Below are positions 1 to 12,325 of a DNA stretch of 64,000 nt, piece after piece. The notes under the pieces were generated by a model that saw nothing but the letters and a program-made list of their open reading frames with translations, was not told where the DNA came from and did no database searches. Every line of letters starts with the position of its first letter. Within the stretch, counting starts at the first letter, position 1. The position numbers and the translations under genes were made by a program. Source of the DNA: Eunapius fragilis (Eukaryota; Porifera; Demospongiae; Spongillida; Spongillidae); contig OY811973.1 of the NCBI GenBank assembly GCA_963681505.1, forward strand, positions 13,704,237 to 13,768,236, written 5' to 3'.

Positions 1-111
1 TAACGAGAAAGCAAGGGTCTTCGCTGTCATTTGGAGAAGTGTGTTTTTGCACAACCTTGTGTGGAGTACCTCGGCCACATCCTGTCTGGTCATGCATGGG
101 ATAGCTAAAGG
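1..111 (+). pseudogene. Ty3/gypsy reverse transcriptase fragment
   Basis: The first bases read through to a stop at 109-111 with the motif LRCHLEKCVFAQPCVEYLGH, the segment of Ty3/gypsy reverse transcriptase that follows the YxDD active site (family pattern: LEKC.F....VEYLGH). The same motif with a few changes lies on the minus strand at 17.8-17.9 kb, so the same retroelement family is present twice. The fragment is cut by the window edge and ends in a stop, so it is a relic; no LTR is visible. Confidence 0.7.
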
Positions 112-975
112 TCCAAAGGTGAACAAGATATAAAAATTTAATTAAAATAAAATTGGTGATGTAAGATATGTAGACAGCAATTGAGTAAAAAGTAAGCTAA
201 AGGAAACAAGGAAATACCTCATATCCAGAAATGCGCGGTCAAAGGGAATTGACAATTGTTGCGGTTTGTACATTCGCGTATACTTCCGGATAACTCCCAT
301 AGAAAATGAACGGCGTTTTATAAACTTGATTGCTATTTAATAACGTAATAGGGTACAACTTTTGTGGCTATCAATATTGTTTCAGATACGTACGATCTTG
401 ATTTACCTAAACAAAAAACAACTGCTTTGTATTGAAAATTGTTGTAGTTTTTGTGAAAACAGCACTTTCCATAGAGATGTATGGAAAATCAACTTTTTTG
501 CACCTAATTAAGGTATTCTGCAGCTCATAATTCTTACACCAGTTTAGATTCAGATTTTGTGGGCCTCCAGAATAAGAGATCATGCAGTTCTATTATTTTT
601 AGAGATATTTAAAAAAATTTACCTAGTATAGATTTCGGCCATTTGAATTTTAAATTGTTTTGGGTCACAATGAGTAGGATACAATTAGCGCCATCTTATT
701 AAGTGTTTTTAATGTAGCTTCCATGGATACAGATACATGGCTAAATGCAAATTAATTAATTAACTGGAACGTTGGCTTATTGAATAGGTTATTTGTCTAG
801 TGCAAATGATGTCATGAGACCTGTTCAGCGCTGGCTGTACCAAGGACTACAACATTAGTCGTTGACTGTACCATGTGAGAGTGTACGTGTATTCATCCAC
901 TTCTTGTGCGCGCGCGAGATCTGGAGTTCGTGCGTGTGTTTGTATGTGTGATTGCGTGTGTCTACATGTAGGCCT
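112..975. other. non-coding, AT-rich spacer
   Basis: No credible coding exon was found. The stretch around 221-300 loosely resembles 61255-61340 (shared words such as AGAAATG.GCGGTCAA and GCGGTTTG), so it may be a dispersed repeat. Confidence 0.5.
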
Positions 976-1132
976 ATGTGTGTGAGTGCGTGTGCGTGTG
1001 TGTGTGTGTGTGCGCGCGCGCTCACACACATACACGCACACGACTCAAACTATGCATGCAGAGGGGAAAAAGAGGAAGGATTCATAGCCATTCGCACAAC
1101 GCCCGTGAGCGCGCGCGTTCGTGTGATTGTAA

Positions 1133-1199
<67 letters not shown>

Positions 1200-1232
1200 G
1201 TGTGTGTGTGTGCGCGCGCGCGCGCGTGTATG
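976..1232. repeat. (TG)n microsatellites with CG-alternating ends
   Basis: Two TG tracts, about 985-1020 and 1135-1220, end in alternating CG runs such as GCGCGCGCGC. Open frames through them are artefacts of the dinucleotide repeat. Confidence 0.95.
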
Positions 1233-2639
1233 AATCTATGTATTTATGTATGTATATGTGTATGTATCGACGATCTATTTACATCAGTAGCCTATGTCTG
1301 AGTACGTATATGTATTTTTTTAGGTACTAAACTTGGTTTAATGTCTGGTAAATGGGATCGGAGCCTATATGTCTGGAAAATCTCTGAGGACACTCTCACC
1401 TCTATTGAGACCAAATGTGTCTAATAAGGGAGCCTATAGGTCTAGCAAAGCATAACCCTCACCTCTGTTCAAACCATCACACCTTTTACCCCCTCAATGA
1501 CACTGCTAAACTGATATGGTTCCAGGTCCATGCATATATAAACAGTGGTGGTTGGTGGGCATCACTCAGTCTTACATTCAGCTACATGTAAAGCACTGCT
1601 GCCTGAATCGCTTACCCACCCATCACTCCACCTGTGCATTGATTGTACTTGTACACATGTTTGCTGTGTTAACTATCAATGGTGGGCGGCACCCTTCGGG
1701 CTTCTACACCCTGACCTAACCACTTAACCTTGACCAGCGTCATGGTGGCACTGGCCGACCCAATGGTAACCAGCGTTACCCATTGGTCCCAGTTAGGCTC
1801 AGCGGTGGGGGGTCAGCACCCCTTGGCAGACCCGACTGGCTGGCTGCTGCCTGCCCCCTTTATGGGCACACAACATACTTATCAGTCAAACTCGCAAAGG
1901 GGGACAGGGCAACTCACAGTTTGCATGTGCAGGTACAACTGTCAGCATACGAGAGCATTTAGACAGCATTAAGTATGTGCTTGTGTATAAAATTTTGATT
2001 TCAAATTGAACTCATGGGATATAAAGTCGTCCCATATGTGTAGATAACATCTTAATGGAGAGAAAATGCATCCAACGAAAGTGGGAGAATACAGTTTAAG
2101 GTGATAAATAAATTTAACTCCTTCAACAATTCAGGAGCACTTTGCTGCTGGCAGGTGAATGCCACGAATTCAATAGTGAAAAACTAAATGTTCGTTAAAA
2201 ACCAGAACACTATAAGGTGCGTGCATGTGTGTGTGTATCTGTGTGTGTATGTGTTGTGTGTGTGTATGTGTGTGTGGGAGGGGGGAGGGATAAATAGGCC
2301 TGAAGTTATTGTGTCTAAATTCATATCCAATCTAATAGGTTTCTATTCATCATTTTATAGGCATGCCCTGATACAAAAATTTTTGGGGGCTAATTTTACA
2401 GTCCATGTATACATATATGCCATTTTCCGTGAAAGTGAAGAGCGATTTACATGCAGGCCTACATGTAGATCATGTAGATATAATTCTAACTTGTATATGG
2501 TTAACTATAATCTATTTGGAACGCCCTCTCTTTTTTGATGAATGCTGCATGAATAATTAACTGTAGGCCTGCCAGCCTCTTTTAACCTATTGCTGTATAG
2601 GATGGATGGCATATATTTATGTGTGATGCTCTGTTCATC
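1233..2639. other. non-coding spacer
   Basis: No exon supported. It contains an imperfect duplication of about 60 bp near 1370-1470 ('gggagcctata.gtctgg') and short TG tracts near 2225-2275. Open frames here lack family motifs and splice support. Confidence 0.5.
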
Positions 2640-4170
<1,531 letters not shown>

Positions 4171-4738
4171 GCATTTCTGATATAAATTCTACACAGAGGA
4201 TTTGATGGGGTTAACCTTTAGTTCCTGCATCTATGGAATCGGTAGTAGGCAGCAGTGTGTTATATCATCTGCCATATGATTGTACAGGATTAATTGGTTT
4301 TTATTTGTTTCTTAGATGTTGGTTTTGGTCTTACCTCTTCCACCATAACATCCACCAAGCTACGAATGGTACATTGCGTTGGTACACCATCAACTGTTTG
4401 GTTCACTGGTCTCTTTTAAATAGGATGAAATGAAATCCATTTCAAGAAGATGGCAATCCTTTCCTGACACTACTCTAACTGGATGATAATGACATGATGC
4501 TATGCAGTAGTCGTCGTTGATTATTACTTGTGGACTTTTGTGTATCAGTTGGTGCATTTGGAAGTGAAATGAGTATAAAATGTTTGATATCTACATCTAT
4601 CCCTATTTCTGATGTGGGGCAGTGCACTGTATACAGTTGATAAACAATTGAGGGAGTAGAGTAGGGCTTTGTATTAGAGGAGCAAATGTTACGTGCATGC
4701 ACATAGTTGTTTGCGGAGACATATCATACCCCACCATC
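4171..4738. other. non-coding spacer
   Basis: No coding exon, RNA gene or repeat structure was recognised. Confidence 0.45.
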
Positions 4739-6062
4739 AATGGCGTATCCAGGATTTCAGCGAAGGGGGTGCTTCAGGTCAGACTCAATATGGAAAGGGG
4801 GGGGAGGGGGGGGAGGCTTTAACCCTCCAGATTTTTGCACTTCAGGTATTAAAATTTCTGAAGTCGTTATAATCCATTGTAAAGCGCTCGCTATTCAATA
4901 GATCATAGAGTTGCCCTTTCATGTAAGGTACCTCCCCCTCTTCTGCTAAGCAACTCCCCCTCCCCCCGCCTTTCGTATTGTGCCTGAAGTGTACACCTCC
5001 CCCCACCCTCACTGTCGTATCGCCGGACTAAACCCCCAACCATAATTAGCCCCCCCCACCCCCCGCTTGTCGTCTCGCGGGTCTAAATCCCCAACCATAA
5101 TTAGCCCCCTTCCCCCCCACCCTTAAAACTTGTCTACGCCCTTGGGGGGTGGGGGCAGAGATTATCTCTGGTGGGGGGGGAGTGCCAGAGATATATTATC
5201 TCTGGGAGTGCTGTCCGCTTCAGGTCCGATACAAAAAGTGGGGGCCCTTTGTTATCGTTAATAATTAACGGTTACAGGTCGAAGCTAACGTATCCCAGAG
5301 AGCTGGGTGCTCCGGGTGCTTCACCCTCCTCGGCCAAAATTGTAACCGGTAATAACGATAACGCTATGCCAAACAATTAAAGGGCCCTGGCATAAGTACA
5401 GTTTAGGTTCCGTAATAGAAATCCATTACAGTACTAAGATTTCGTGGCCAAACAGTTAGTTTAGACATTCTGAACCCTACGACGGCAAACAAATGCTATT
5501 TTACCGTGAGGTTTATCTCTAACACAAACAGTAATGAACACTTACAGTAATGAGCGTTTCATTTTTCGCCGGTACTGGTCCACACCCCTCTTGTAAATTC
5601 TCGTTCTAGCTGGGCCTAGTTTAGGTTCAGTGTAAGGGGGATAAGTACATTGGCTTTCCACCACTTTCTATCCGTAACTCTGAAGCCAATGTACTTATCC
5701 CCCTTACACTGAACCTAAACTAGGCCCAGCTAGAACGAGAATTTACAAGAGGGGTGTGGACCAGTACCGGCGAAAAATGAAACGCTCATTACTGTAAGTG
5801 TTCATTACTGTTTGTGTTAGAGATAAACCTCACGGTAAAATAGCATTTGTTTGCCGTCGTAGGGTTCAGAATGTCTAAACTAACTGTTTGGCCACGAAAT
5901 CTTAGTACTGTAATGGATTTCTATTACGGAACCTAAACTGTACTTATGCCAGGGCCCTCACTTTTCGTATTGGGTCTGAAGCGGACAGCAACTCCCCCCC
6001 ACCCCCCAATTATCGTATCTGGCCTGACCTGAATCACCCCCCCTCGCTGACGCCGGCTACTG
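4739..6062. mobile_element. G/C-tract element with diverged terminal inverted repeats, hosting a foldback
   Basis: The left end (GGCGTATCCAGGATTTCAGCG, then G tracts and TTCAGGTCAG) is matched in inverted form by the right end (CTGACCTGAATCACCCCCCC...CGCTGACGCCGG). Interior segments repeat 'gggtctaaatcccc aaccataattagcccc' twice. No ORF of transposase size is present, so this would be a non-autonomous element. The palindrome F1 lies within it. Class cannot be assigned from the sequence. Confidence 0.4.
5381..5958. mobile_element. foldback element F1, near-perfect palindrome
   Basis: Two 276-bp arms (5381-5656 and 5683-5958) are reverse complements with no mismatch that I could see, separated by a 26-bp loop. 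It codes for nothing. A related copy (F2) lies at 10558-12325 with a different loop, so this is a dispersed family, not a local inversion. Near-identity of the arms implies recent origin or gene conversion between arms. Confidence 0.9.
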
Positions 6063-6212
6063 CCGTAGTGTGCAGGTATTAGTGTCGTGATCCATTTGAG
6101 ATAATAAAGTGATGTCTTACTTTGCGCTTGCCTACCAGGGTTAGTATTTCAATATTCCACTAAACATCGAAAGTCAGCCGGTCATCAGTCTGATCGCTCG
6201 AGGTTATTTATA

Positions 6213-6502
6213 CAAGTAAATAAAAACATTCTCTAACGAGAGAGTTGTTGGTATATAGGATTGACCAATGGTGGTGTAAAAAGCATGGAAACAAGAGTGA
6301 CAGAAATATTATTGGAAAATTGAAATAGGCCTATATTTAGCCCATTATTCAGGCATGTGTGTTGTATTGTGTGCTAAATATAGGCCTATTTCAATTTTCC
6401 AATAATATTTCTGTCACTCTTGTTTCCATGCTTTTTACACCACCATTGGTCAATCCTATATACCAACAACTCTCTCGTTAGAGAATGTTTTTATTTACTT
6501 GT
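6213..6502. repeat. 3' terminal hairpin of copy A
   Basis: Arms 6213-6341 and 6373-6502 are inverted repeats of about 130 bp around a loop of about 31 bp. The outer ends read CAAGTAAATAAAAACATTCTC. The same hairpin, diverged, ends copies B and C. Confidence 0.9.
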
Positions 6503-6608
6503 TTCATAAGTTTTTTTTCACCCTGTCATAGCAGTATCATAGTCAATAATCAAATGTAGGAAGAGGATGGATGATCCCCTTTATCTCTTAATGCCAGAAC
6601 AAATAACT

Positions 6609-7231
6609 TTAATAGTTGGGGGCAGCGCTGGTGGTGCTGGCGGGAGTAGCTGCTGGTGGTGGTGTGGGCAGTGCTGCTGGTGGTGGTGGCAGAAGCGGGG
6701 CTTCTGGAGGTGGTGGGGTGAAGGGGAGAGGAGTTGGAGGATGAATGTACTGTTCCTCCTCCGACCCCTCGTTGGTGAAAAACCCGCAAAGGTCGTCAGC
6801 CATCTACATATACGTAACAGAGAGTATGATTAAATTTTTACTTCTTTATTTTTAAAGCAAAGTGCAAAGCCTTTACACATGCACATAGAGTATTATTAAA
6901 ATTTTACCTCTTTTTGCTAAGTGCACTATTCAGCGGATGAGTGGCTTTTATACCTGCAAAGCCTTAACACGTGTGCAGACTGTGAGTCCAATTCCATCAT
7001 ATTAAGGTGATAGGGTAGCGCTGGTGGTGCCGGTGGGGGCAGCGCTGGTGGTGCCGGCGGGGGTAGCGCTGCTGGTAGTGGTGGTGGGGGCAGTGCTGCT
7101 GGTGGTGGTAGGAGTGGCGGGGCTTCTGGAGGTGGCGGGGTGAAGGGGAGAGGAGTCGGAGGATTTATGTCATCCTTTTCCTCCTCCGACCCCTCTTGAT
7201 TAAAAAACCTCGTAAGGTCTTCTGCTGCCAT
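6609..7231 (-). pseudogene. duplicated proline-rich exon-like segments of copy A
   Basis: Two open segments (7231 to about 7010, and 6803-6609) are tandem duplicates. Each starts with an acceptor-like TGTAG or TATGTAG followed by ATG, and encodes an acidic start (MAAEDLTRFFNQEGSEEE / MADDLCGFFTNEGSEEE), then PPTPLPFTPPPPEAP and a proline/alanine tail. They look like alternative or duplicated exons of the copy A gene. How they join the upstream exon could not be resolved, and the function is unknown. Confidence 0.45.
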
Positions 7232-7371
7232 CTACATGTACGTGACAGAGACAGAGAGTATGATTTTAAAATTTTTTACCTTATTCTTTTTGGATCATCA
7301 TATAAACGGCATGTGCTAAAATTTTATTGGTCAAATTTGAAAATGCTCCAATCTAAACATGGAGGTGTAGC

Positions 7372-8133
7372 CTACATGCAGTAAAGATGGATATAAAGCA
7401 GCCTAGTGAAAGCCCTTAATACAGGAAAGTGAGGTGAAGCTGCCCTAATAACCCGCAATGGACTAGAGCATTCTGGAAGCTCACAATTAATAGGATGCCC
7501 AAGCTGTTCAATAATCGCAGAATTCAATTTCAAAGTGATACCAGTATGAACATGACCACACCCTGAATCAAGATCATCAAGCCCAGCTCGAAGATCTTCA
7601 ATGGACATTTGGAACAGTGACTTTGTCCTCAACACTATTCTTCACTAGTGAGGTTGCGACACTCATTTGTACATTTCCATTTCAAGGGGTGCATGGTAAT
7701 CTTATCTCTGTCCCCTATCTCCTCTGACACTACACACCTACCATTGAGGTCTACTGGAATGGTCCCAAGTCGTTTTGTGTAAGTGTACGAAGTATTTAAA
7801 AAGTAAGGTTCAGAGCCAGCAGTATGATAACTATGCCCTACTAAAATATCATTTTCTCCTATTTTCATTCTATTTATTTCACGGATAGTTTTTAGCAATG
7901 ACCCTGCTTTTGCTCTTCGTACACTTAGTGCTTTAGAAACCAATGCCTCTGCCCCAATCTTACTTACAGCTGCACGGGCAGATCTAGTAACAACCTTTTG
8001 AGCTAGCAATGGATGAGACTTACAAATGGCATCATTTACTTCACTTAGAAGCTCACTATCCCTAAGAATAGCTTTTTCAAGACCACCATTATACTCCACT
8101 AGTGCATGAGATTTGGGTTCATACAAGGAGTAG
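7372..8133 (-). pseudogene. second exon of the copy A gene, frameshifted
   Basis: The exon starts after the acceptor TATAG at 8134 and reads YSLYEPKSHALVEYNGGLEK and onwards for about 165 residues to a stop at 7635. The homologous frame then continues in another register (IEDLRAGLDDLDSGCGHVHT ... LPECSSPLRVIRAASPHFPV) to 7372. A frameshift near 7640, or an unrecognised intron, separates the two. Copy C conserves the first part (YSLYEPNSRVLTEYNGGLEK). The sequence resembles the N-terminal leader of large Helitron-type replication/helicase proteins of invertebrates; that is a recollection of the family and not a search result. No catalytic domain is present. Confidence 0.6.
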
Positions 8134-8501
8134 CTATATGGGAGAAGGCTATGGTTGCAGTTATTGCCATTTCACCTATAGTTCTCAGCCCTTGCAACTG
8201 TAATTATATTCATACAGTTGCAACATATGTACATGGCTAGACAGATAAGGAAGCCTTCAAATAAGGAAGCCTTTTTATACATCAGATTAAAACAATAGAC
8301 ACTACTACTGTACACAGTTGCATGCTTTACATGTGAAGTGAATGGTTTTGTGCAGATCCGTGCTGTACATAGTTGGGCGGGCCCTACTACCGCGTTTGGT
8401 CAGGTAGTAGGGTGACAAGCCCGACCAAACACCGCCCGACTATACTCTACAAATGTTGCATGCACAGCTTTTTAATGTTAATACAACATGCCATAACATA
8501 C

Positions 8502-9411
8502 CTTTGGGTGGTAGTGGTAGTACTGTGACCCCTGCGGTACCGCGTCCTCTCGGAAGCACATTTAGCCAATCGGACAGCGGGGTCATTCCAATACCGACTC
8601 CTTTTAGATGCTTTAATGGCAGCTGAATTGTCCTCGTATTTCTGCCTGTTAGCAGCGCGGTTTCCCTCGAGGTCCTCTTCATATCGCCGCCTTTTAGCAG
8701 CATGGTTCTCCTCGAGGTCCTCTTCATATCGCCGCCTTTTAGCAGCACGGTTCTCCTCGAGGTACTCTTCATATCGCCGCCTTTTAGCAGCACGGTTCTC
8801 CTCGAGGTCCTCTTCGTATCGCCGCTTTTTAGCAGCACGGTTCTCCTCGAGGTTCTCTTCATATCGCCGCCTTTTAGCAGCACGGTTCTCCTCGAGGTCC
8901 TCTTCATATCGCCGCCTTTTAGCAGCACGGTTCTCCTCGAGATCCTCTTCATATCGCCGCCTTTTAGCAGCACGGCTCTCCTCGAGGTCCTCTTCATATC
9001 GCCACTTTTTTAGCTTTTAGCAGATCGCTTAGATTCAATATCTGCGTTGTAGCTGTCGCGTACAGAGGCCTTCTTCTTTTCGGGATCGGCCTTGTAGCTG
9101 TCGCGTACAATGGCCTTCTTCTTTTCGGGATCGGCCTTGTAGCTGTCGCGTAAAGAGGCCTTCTTCTTTTCGGGATCGGCCTTGTAGCTGTCGCGTACAG
9201 AGGCCTTCTTCTTTTCGGGATCGGCCTTGTAGCTGTCGCGTACAGCGGCCTTCTTCTTTTCGGGATCGGCCTTGTAGCTGTCGCGTACAGAGGCCTTCTT
9301 CTTTTCGGGATCGGCCTTGTAGAGCGCTCGGGCTTCAGCTTTGTTCTCGTCTTGCTTTTGGAGGTATTCCGCTCGTTGCTTAGATCTCTTCTTTTGATTA
9401 CGCGAAGGCAT
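8502..9411 (-). pseudogene. first exon of the copy A gene: two arrays of 15-residue repeats
   Basis: The start is set at MPSR (9411) because copy C begins identically. After a basic leader (MPSRNQKKRSKQRAEYLQ) come about six repeats of KADPEKKKASVRDSY, then about eight repeats of the type AAKRRRYEEDLEENR, then KRSRYWNDP. Both arrays have a 45-bp period and predict a charged helix. Near 9010 a duplicated GCTAAAA plus one extra A puts the second array out of frame, so the gene is broken. The exon ends CCACCCAAAG|GTATGT at 8502, a junction shared with B and C. Open frames on the plus strand here are shadows. Confidence 0.75.
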
Positions 9412-9957
9412 TTTTAGAAAAACAACTTCACTAGCCAAAGCAACAACTAAACTGCGATAGGAACACCAGATATTTTAAGTGCAGGTTAGAGTATTTATAC
9501 TGTCTAAAATTATTAATAAACATCTATTACATACATTATTAAATAGAACTTGATATGTGTCTATATGACATGTAAGGATAACGTGCCGGTAAATTTGGAA
9601 GCGATTGGTACTATTCCCGTCCTTCTAAACCGTTCCTAGCTCGAGTTATACCCTCCTAAGAAGAAGAAGAAGAAGAAGACGACGACGACGACGACGACGA
9701 CGATGGAGAATTATTTTAGGACTGGGCACGAGAAACAGGAAATTGTTTGTTTCTCTATAACCACACCGTTTTATGACACGGAACAAACGTAGAACTGTAG
9801 ATCGTTGTGCTCCCATTCCGCCGCGATAAAGAGATAAGCGATCCGTTTCTCAGTTGTCCCTCCAGAGGCTAGTGAAGTTTTATTAATGACATTCATCAAC
9901 CCTCAATCAATCCTATATTGAACCTGCTGCCGCAGGTTCAGATGCCGCAGGTTCAGA

Positions 9958-10035
9958 TTATTGGTGAGAGGATTATAATTGCACATTAACATTGTTAATT
10001 CGTTTAATAGTTAGTTAATCGACCCCCCTCCCCCC

Positions 10036-10067
<32 letters not shown>

Positions 10068-10347
10068 TACGTCAACTACGTAGTAATTAAAAAACATATC
10101 TTGATTTTAACTTCATAATCCATAAAAATCTGAAACTCAAATTTTTATAGTGGAAAGAAAAAAAATTCCGCTATATGCTAAAATGTTATAGAATTCAATT
10201 TGGAATTTTTTTATGAATGTCCTCCAATGTATGGGGCATTTCTGGATATGTTATACGCATGCGCTAAAATGAATGACATATAAAAATGCGTGTATGCTGA
10301 TACCAATCACTTCTTTGCTGCAGTCAGGTGTCATTACATTGGCGTAG
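9958..10347. other. spacer with poly-C tract
   Basis: A C/A homopolymer tract lies at about 10021-10068. No gene is seen. A TGGCGTAGTCGG-like run at 10339-10350 precedes the gag fragment and could be a degraded primer-binding region; this is a guess. Confidence 0.4.
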
Positions 10348-10557
10348 TCGGCACTCTCTGGACCAATTGCGCAAGCCAAGCGTCCCCTTATTTCACCGGA
10401 CGCGTACTCTGGCGACACCAGCTGGACAGACTGGGTTGACCATTTTGAGGCAACGGCCTTGGTGAACGGCTGGGATAATGCTGCAAAGCTAGTCTGGCTA
10501 CCAGTCCGGCTTACAGGTAAAGCTCAGGTAGCATGGAAACGGATGACAGCAGACGCG
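10348..10557 (+). pseudogene. Ty3/gypsy gag N-terminal fragment
   Basis: After a stop at 10345 the frame stays open to 10557 and reads YSGDTSWTDWVDHFEATAL, then VNGWDNAAKLVWLPVRL and GKAQVAWKRM. This matches the beginning of gag capsid regions in Ty3/gypsy elements of invertebrates. There is no start codon and the frame is cut at 10558 where foldback F2 begins, so only this fragment survives. Confidence 0.65.
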
Positions 10558-10802
10558 AACAGTAATGAGCACTTACAGTAATGAGAGTTTCATTTTTTGC
10601 CGGTACTGGTCCACACCCCTCTTGTAAATTCTCGTTCTAGCTGGGCTTAGTTTAGGTTCAGTGTAAAGGGGATAAGTACATTGGCTTCACTCCCCTATCC
10701 TAGCGTGGCACACTCATTCTAACGCCCCCCATTTTCTAACCCTAAGTGAAGCCAATGTACTTATCCCCTTTACACTGAACCTAAACTAGGCCAGAGATAA
10801 TA

Positions 10803-12198
10803 TCGGAACCTACGCGAGTAGGTTCCATATAGGAATCCTGCAGTATCATGATTGTCATTAAAAAAACGTCACTCGCGTCTAGCAGGACAGCCAAGAGTCG
10901 GGTCACTTCGCTTTTAGTGGCAATCGAGCAATATCAAAAAGGAGAACAGTTCTGCGTCATACATATGTCATAAGACGGTGTACTTTTAGAGAACAAAAAT
11001 ACTCGTCCCCATCGTCCGTACCCAGTCCCACCTAAAATTTCTCCTTCGTCGTCTTCTTCTTCTTCTTCCTTCCGGAGAGTATAACTCACGACAGGAACGT
11101 TTGTAAAGCACGCCATGTGTACCAATCGCTTCAGGATGTGTCCGCATGTTATCTTCAGGTATCTGTTAGACGCCTAACCGATCAGGCAATTGGCTGAAGC
11201 GAGTAGTACCTTATTTGGTGTTGATCTACAAATAGCACATTACATCAGCTATCACAATGTTCATGACGCACCAGTATAATATAACCAGTGTTATCAAATT
11301 CGATGGTTTTACCATATAATCTCATGAGGACAATTCTGATTCCACTCGAGCATATAAAAGTGGAAAGATCCAGATGCTGCCAGATCTGTCAAACGTGCGT
11401 ATGTCAAGCGCGGTACCGAAAGGAACAACAAAACGACCACCCAAAGGTACGTTTATACGGCATCGATAAATGTTGGATCGATAAATTATAAGCATGCATA
11501 TGGTATATCGCTAAAATGGAAGGAATAGTTTAGTTACAGCGGTGGAGATACTGCGTCTCTCCGTTTTACAGTAATATGCGCTGTTTGAAATGTGTGTATA
11601 ACGCCAAAGTTGCTTACGTCAATTTGGTCATGTATTGTGGTGCATGGTTTATCTGATTATAGCGTGAGATCAGTTTACTTAGAGTGCATTTATTCTTTGT
11701 ATTATATGGCTTCGTTTTTAACCTTTATCAATCCTTTGCTCCTCAATGGAGATAGTCTGGGGACTAGTGTAATATTTGGTACACACCTCAACAGAATTGC
11801 ATATTCTAATATAAACCTGTCATGATCGCGCAAGTTGACGTTTATGCTACCTTATTCTATGCGTTTCAAGAACTAAGTACAATACCAAATGCACCAGAAA
11901 AATTTAGGAAACAAGTAATAAAAACATTCTCTACACGAGAAGGTTGGTGGTATATAGGAATCAAAGGTGAGATGGTGGTGTAAAAAGCAAGGGAACAAGG
12001 CTTTTGATTGAAAAGGAAAAATGAAATAGACCTATATTAGCACGCACATTAAAATATGACAACATGCGGCTAATATAGGTCTATTTCATTTTTCCTTTTC
12101 AATCAAAAGCCTTGTTCCCTTGCTTTTTACACCACCATCTCACCTTTGATTCCTATATACCACCAACCTTCTCGTGTAGAGAATGTTTTTATTACTTG
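10803..12198 (+). mobile_element. copy B of the TC...CTTG family, internally deleted
   Basis: The 5' end TCGGAACCTACGCGAGTAGG and the following 300 bp are nearly identical to copy C at 52732. The first exon has lost its repeat arrays: leader sequence passes directly into the last codons (GATGCTGCCAGATCTGTCAA, then CACCCAAAG|GTACGT at about 11448). The 3' hairpin (11911-12199, two 130-bp arms) is intact. It cannot encode the protein and is a non-autonomous derivative. Confidence 0.8.
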
Positions 12199-12199
12199 T
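11911..12199. repeat. 3' terminal hairpin of copy B
   Basis: Arms 11911-12040 and 12070-12199 are inverted repeats with a 29-bp loop. Confidence 0.9.
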
Positions 12200-12325
12200 A
12201 TAATATATATATTATTTCTGACTAGGCCCAGCTAGAACGAGAATTTACTAGAGGGGTGTGGACCAGTACCGGCAAAAAATGAAACGCTCGTTACTGTAAG
12301 TGCTCATTACTGTTTGTGTTAGAGA

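Larger units (their letters stand above)
6213..9957 (-). mobile_element. copy A of the TC...CTTG family (15-residue-repeat element)
   Basis: Read on the minus strand, the 5' end near 9957 (TCTGAACCTGCGG, then GGTTCAATATAGGATTG and AATGTCATTA) aligns with the 5' ends of copies B (10803) and C (52732). The 3' end at 6213 is the same long hairpin ending ACTTG. The host bases next to both ends are TA in the other copies. Between them lie a gene with a conserved exon-intron junction (8502/8133), two proline-rich duplicated segments and the 3' hairpin. The copy is full-length in layout but its gene is broken. Confidence 0.75.
10558..12325. mobile_element. foldback element F2, split by copy B
   Basis: The left arm (10558-10689) and the start of the right arm (10744-10792) match F1. 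The right arm resumes at 12221 and runs to 12325. The interruption is bounded by the direct repeat ACTAGGCC (10785-10792 and 12221-12228), present once in F1, so the block between is an insertion with an 8-bp (or 7-bp) target duplication. The loop (about 10690-10743) is unrelated to the F1 loop. Confidence 0.8.

Noticed and set aside
847..1330. Open frames of alternating Cys-Val or Thr-His
   Set aside because: They are translations of (TG)n/(CA)n tracts; the same applies at 2.2-4.2, 13.9, 15.2, 44.4, 50.0 and 61.8 kb.
8616..9020. Plus-strand frames of RSSSYRRLLAARF-type repeats
   Set aside because: Shadow of the minus-strand 45-bp repeat array; every frame of a 45-bp repeat tends to stay open.
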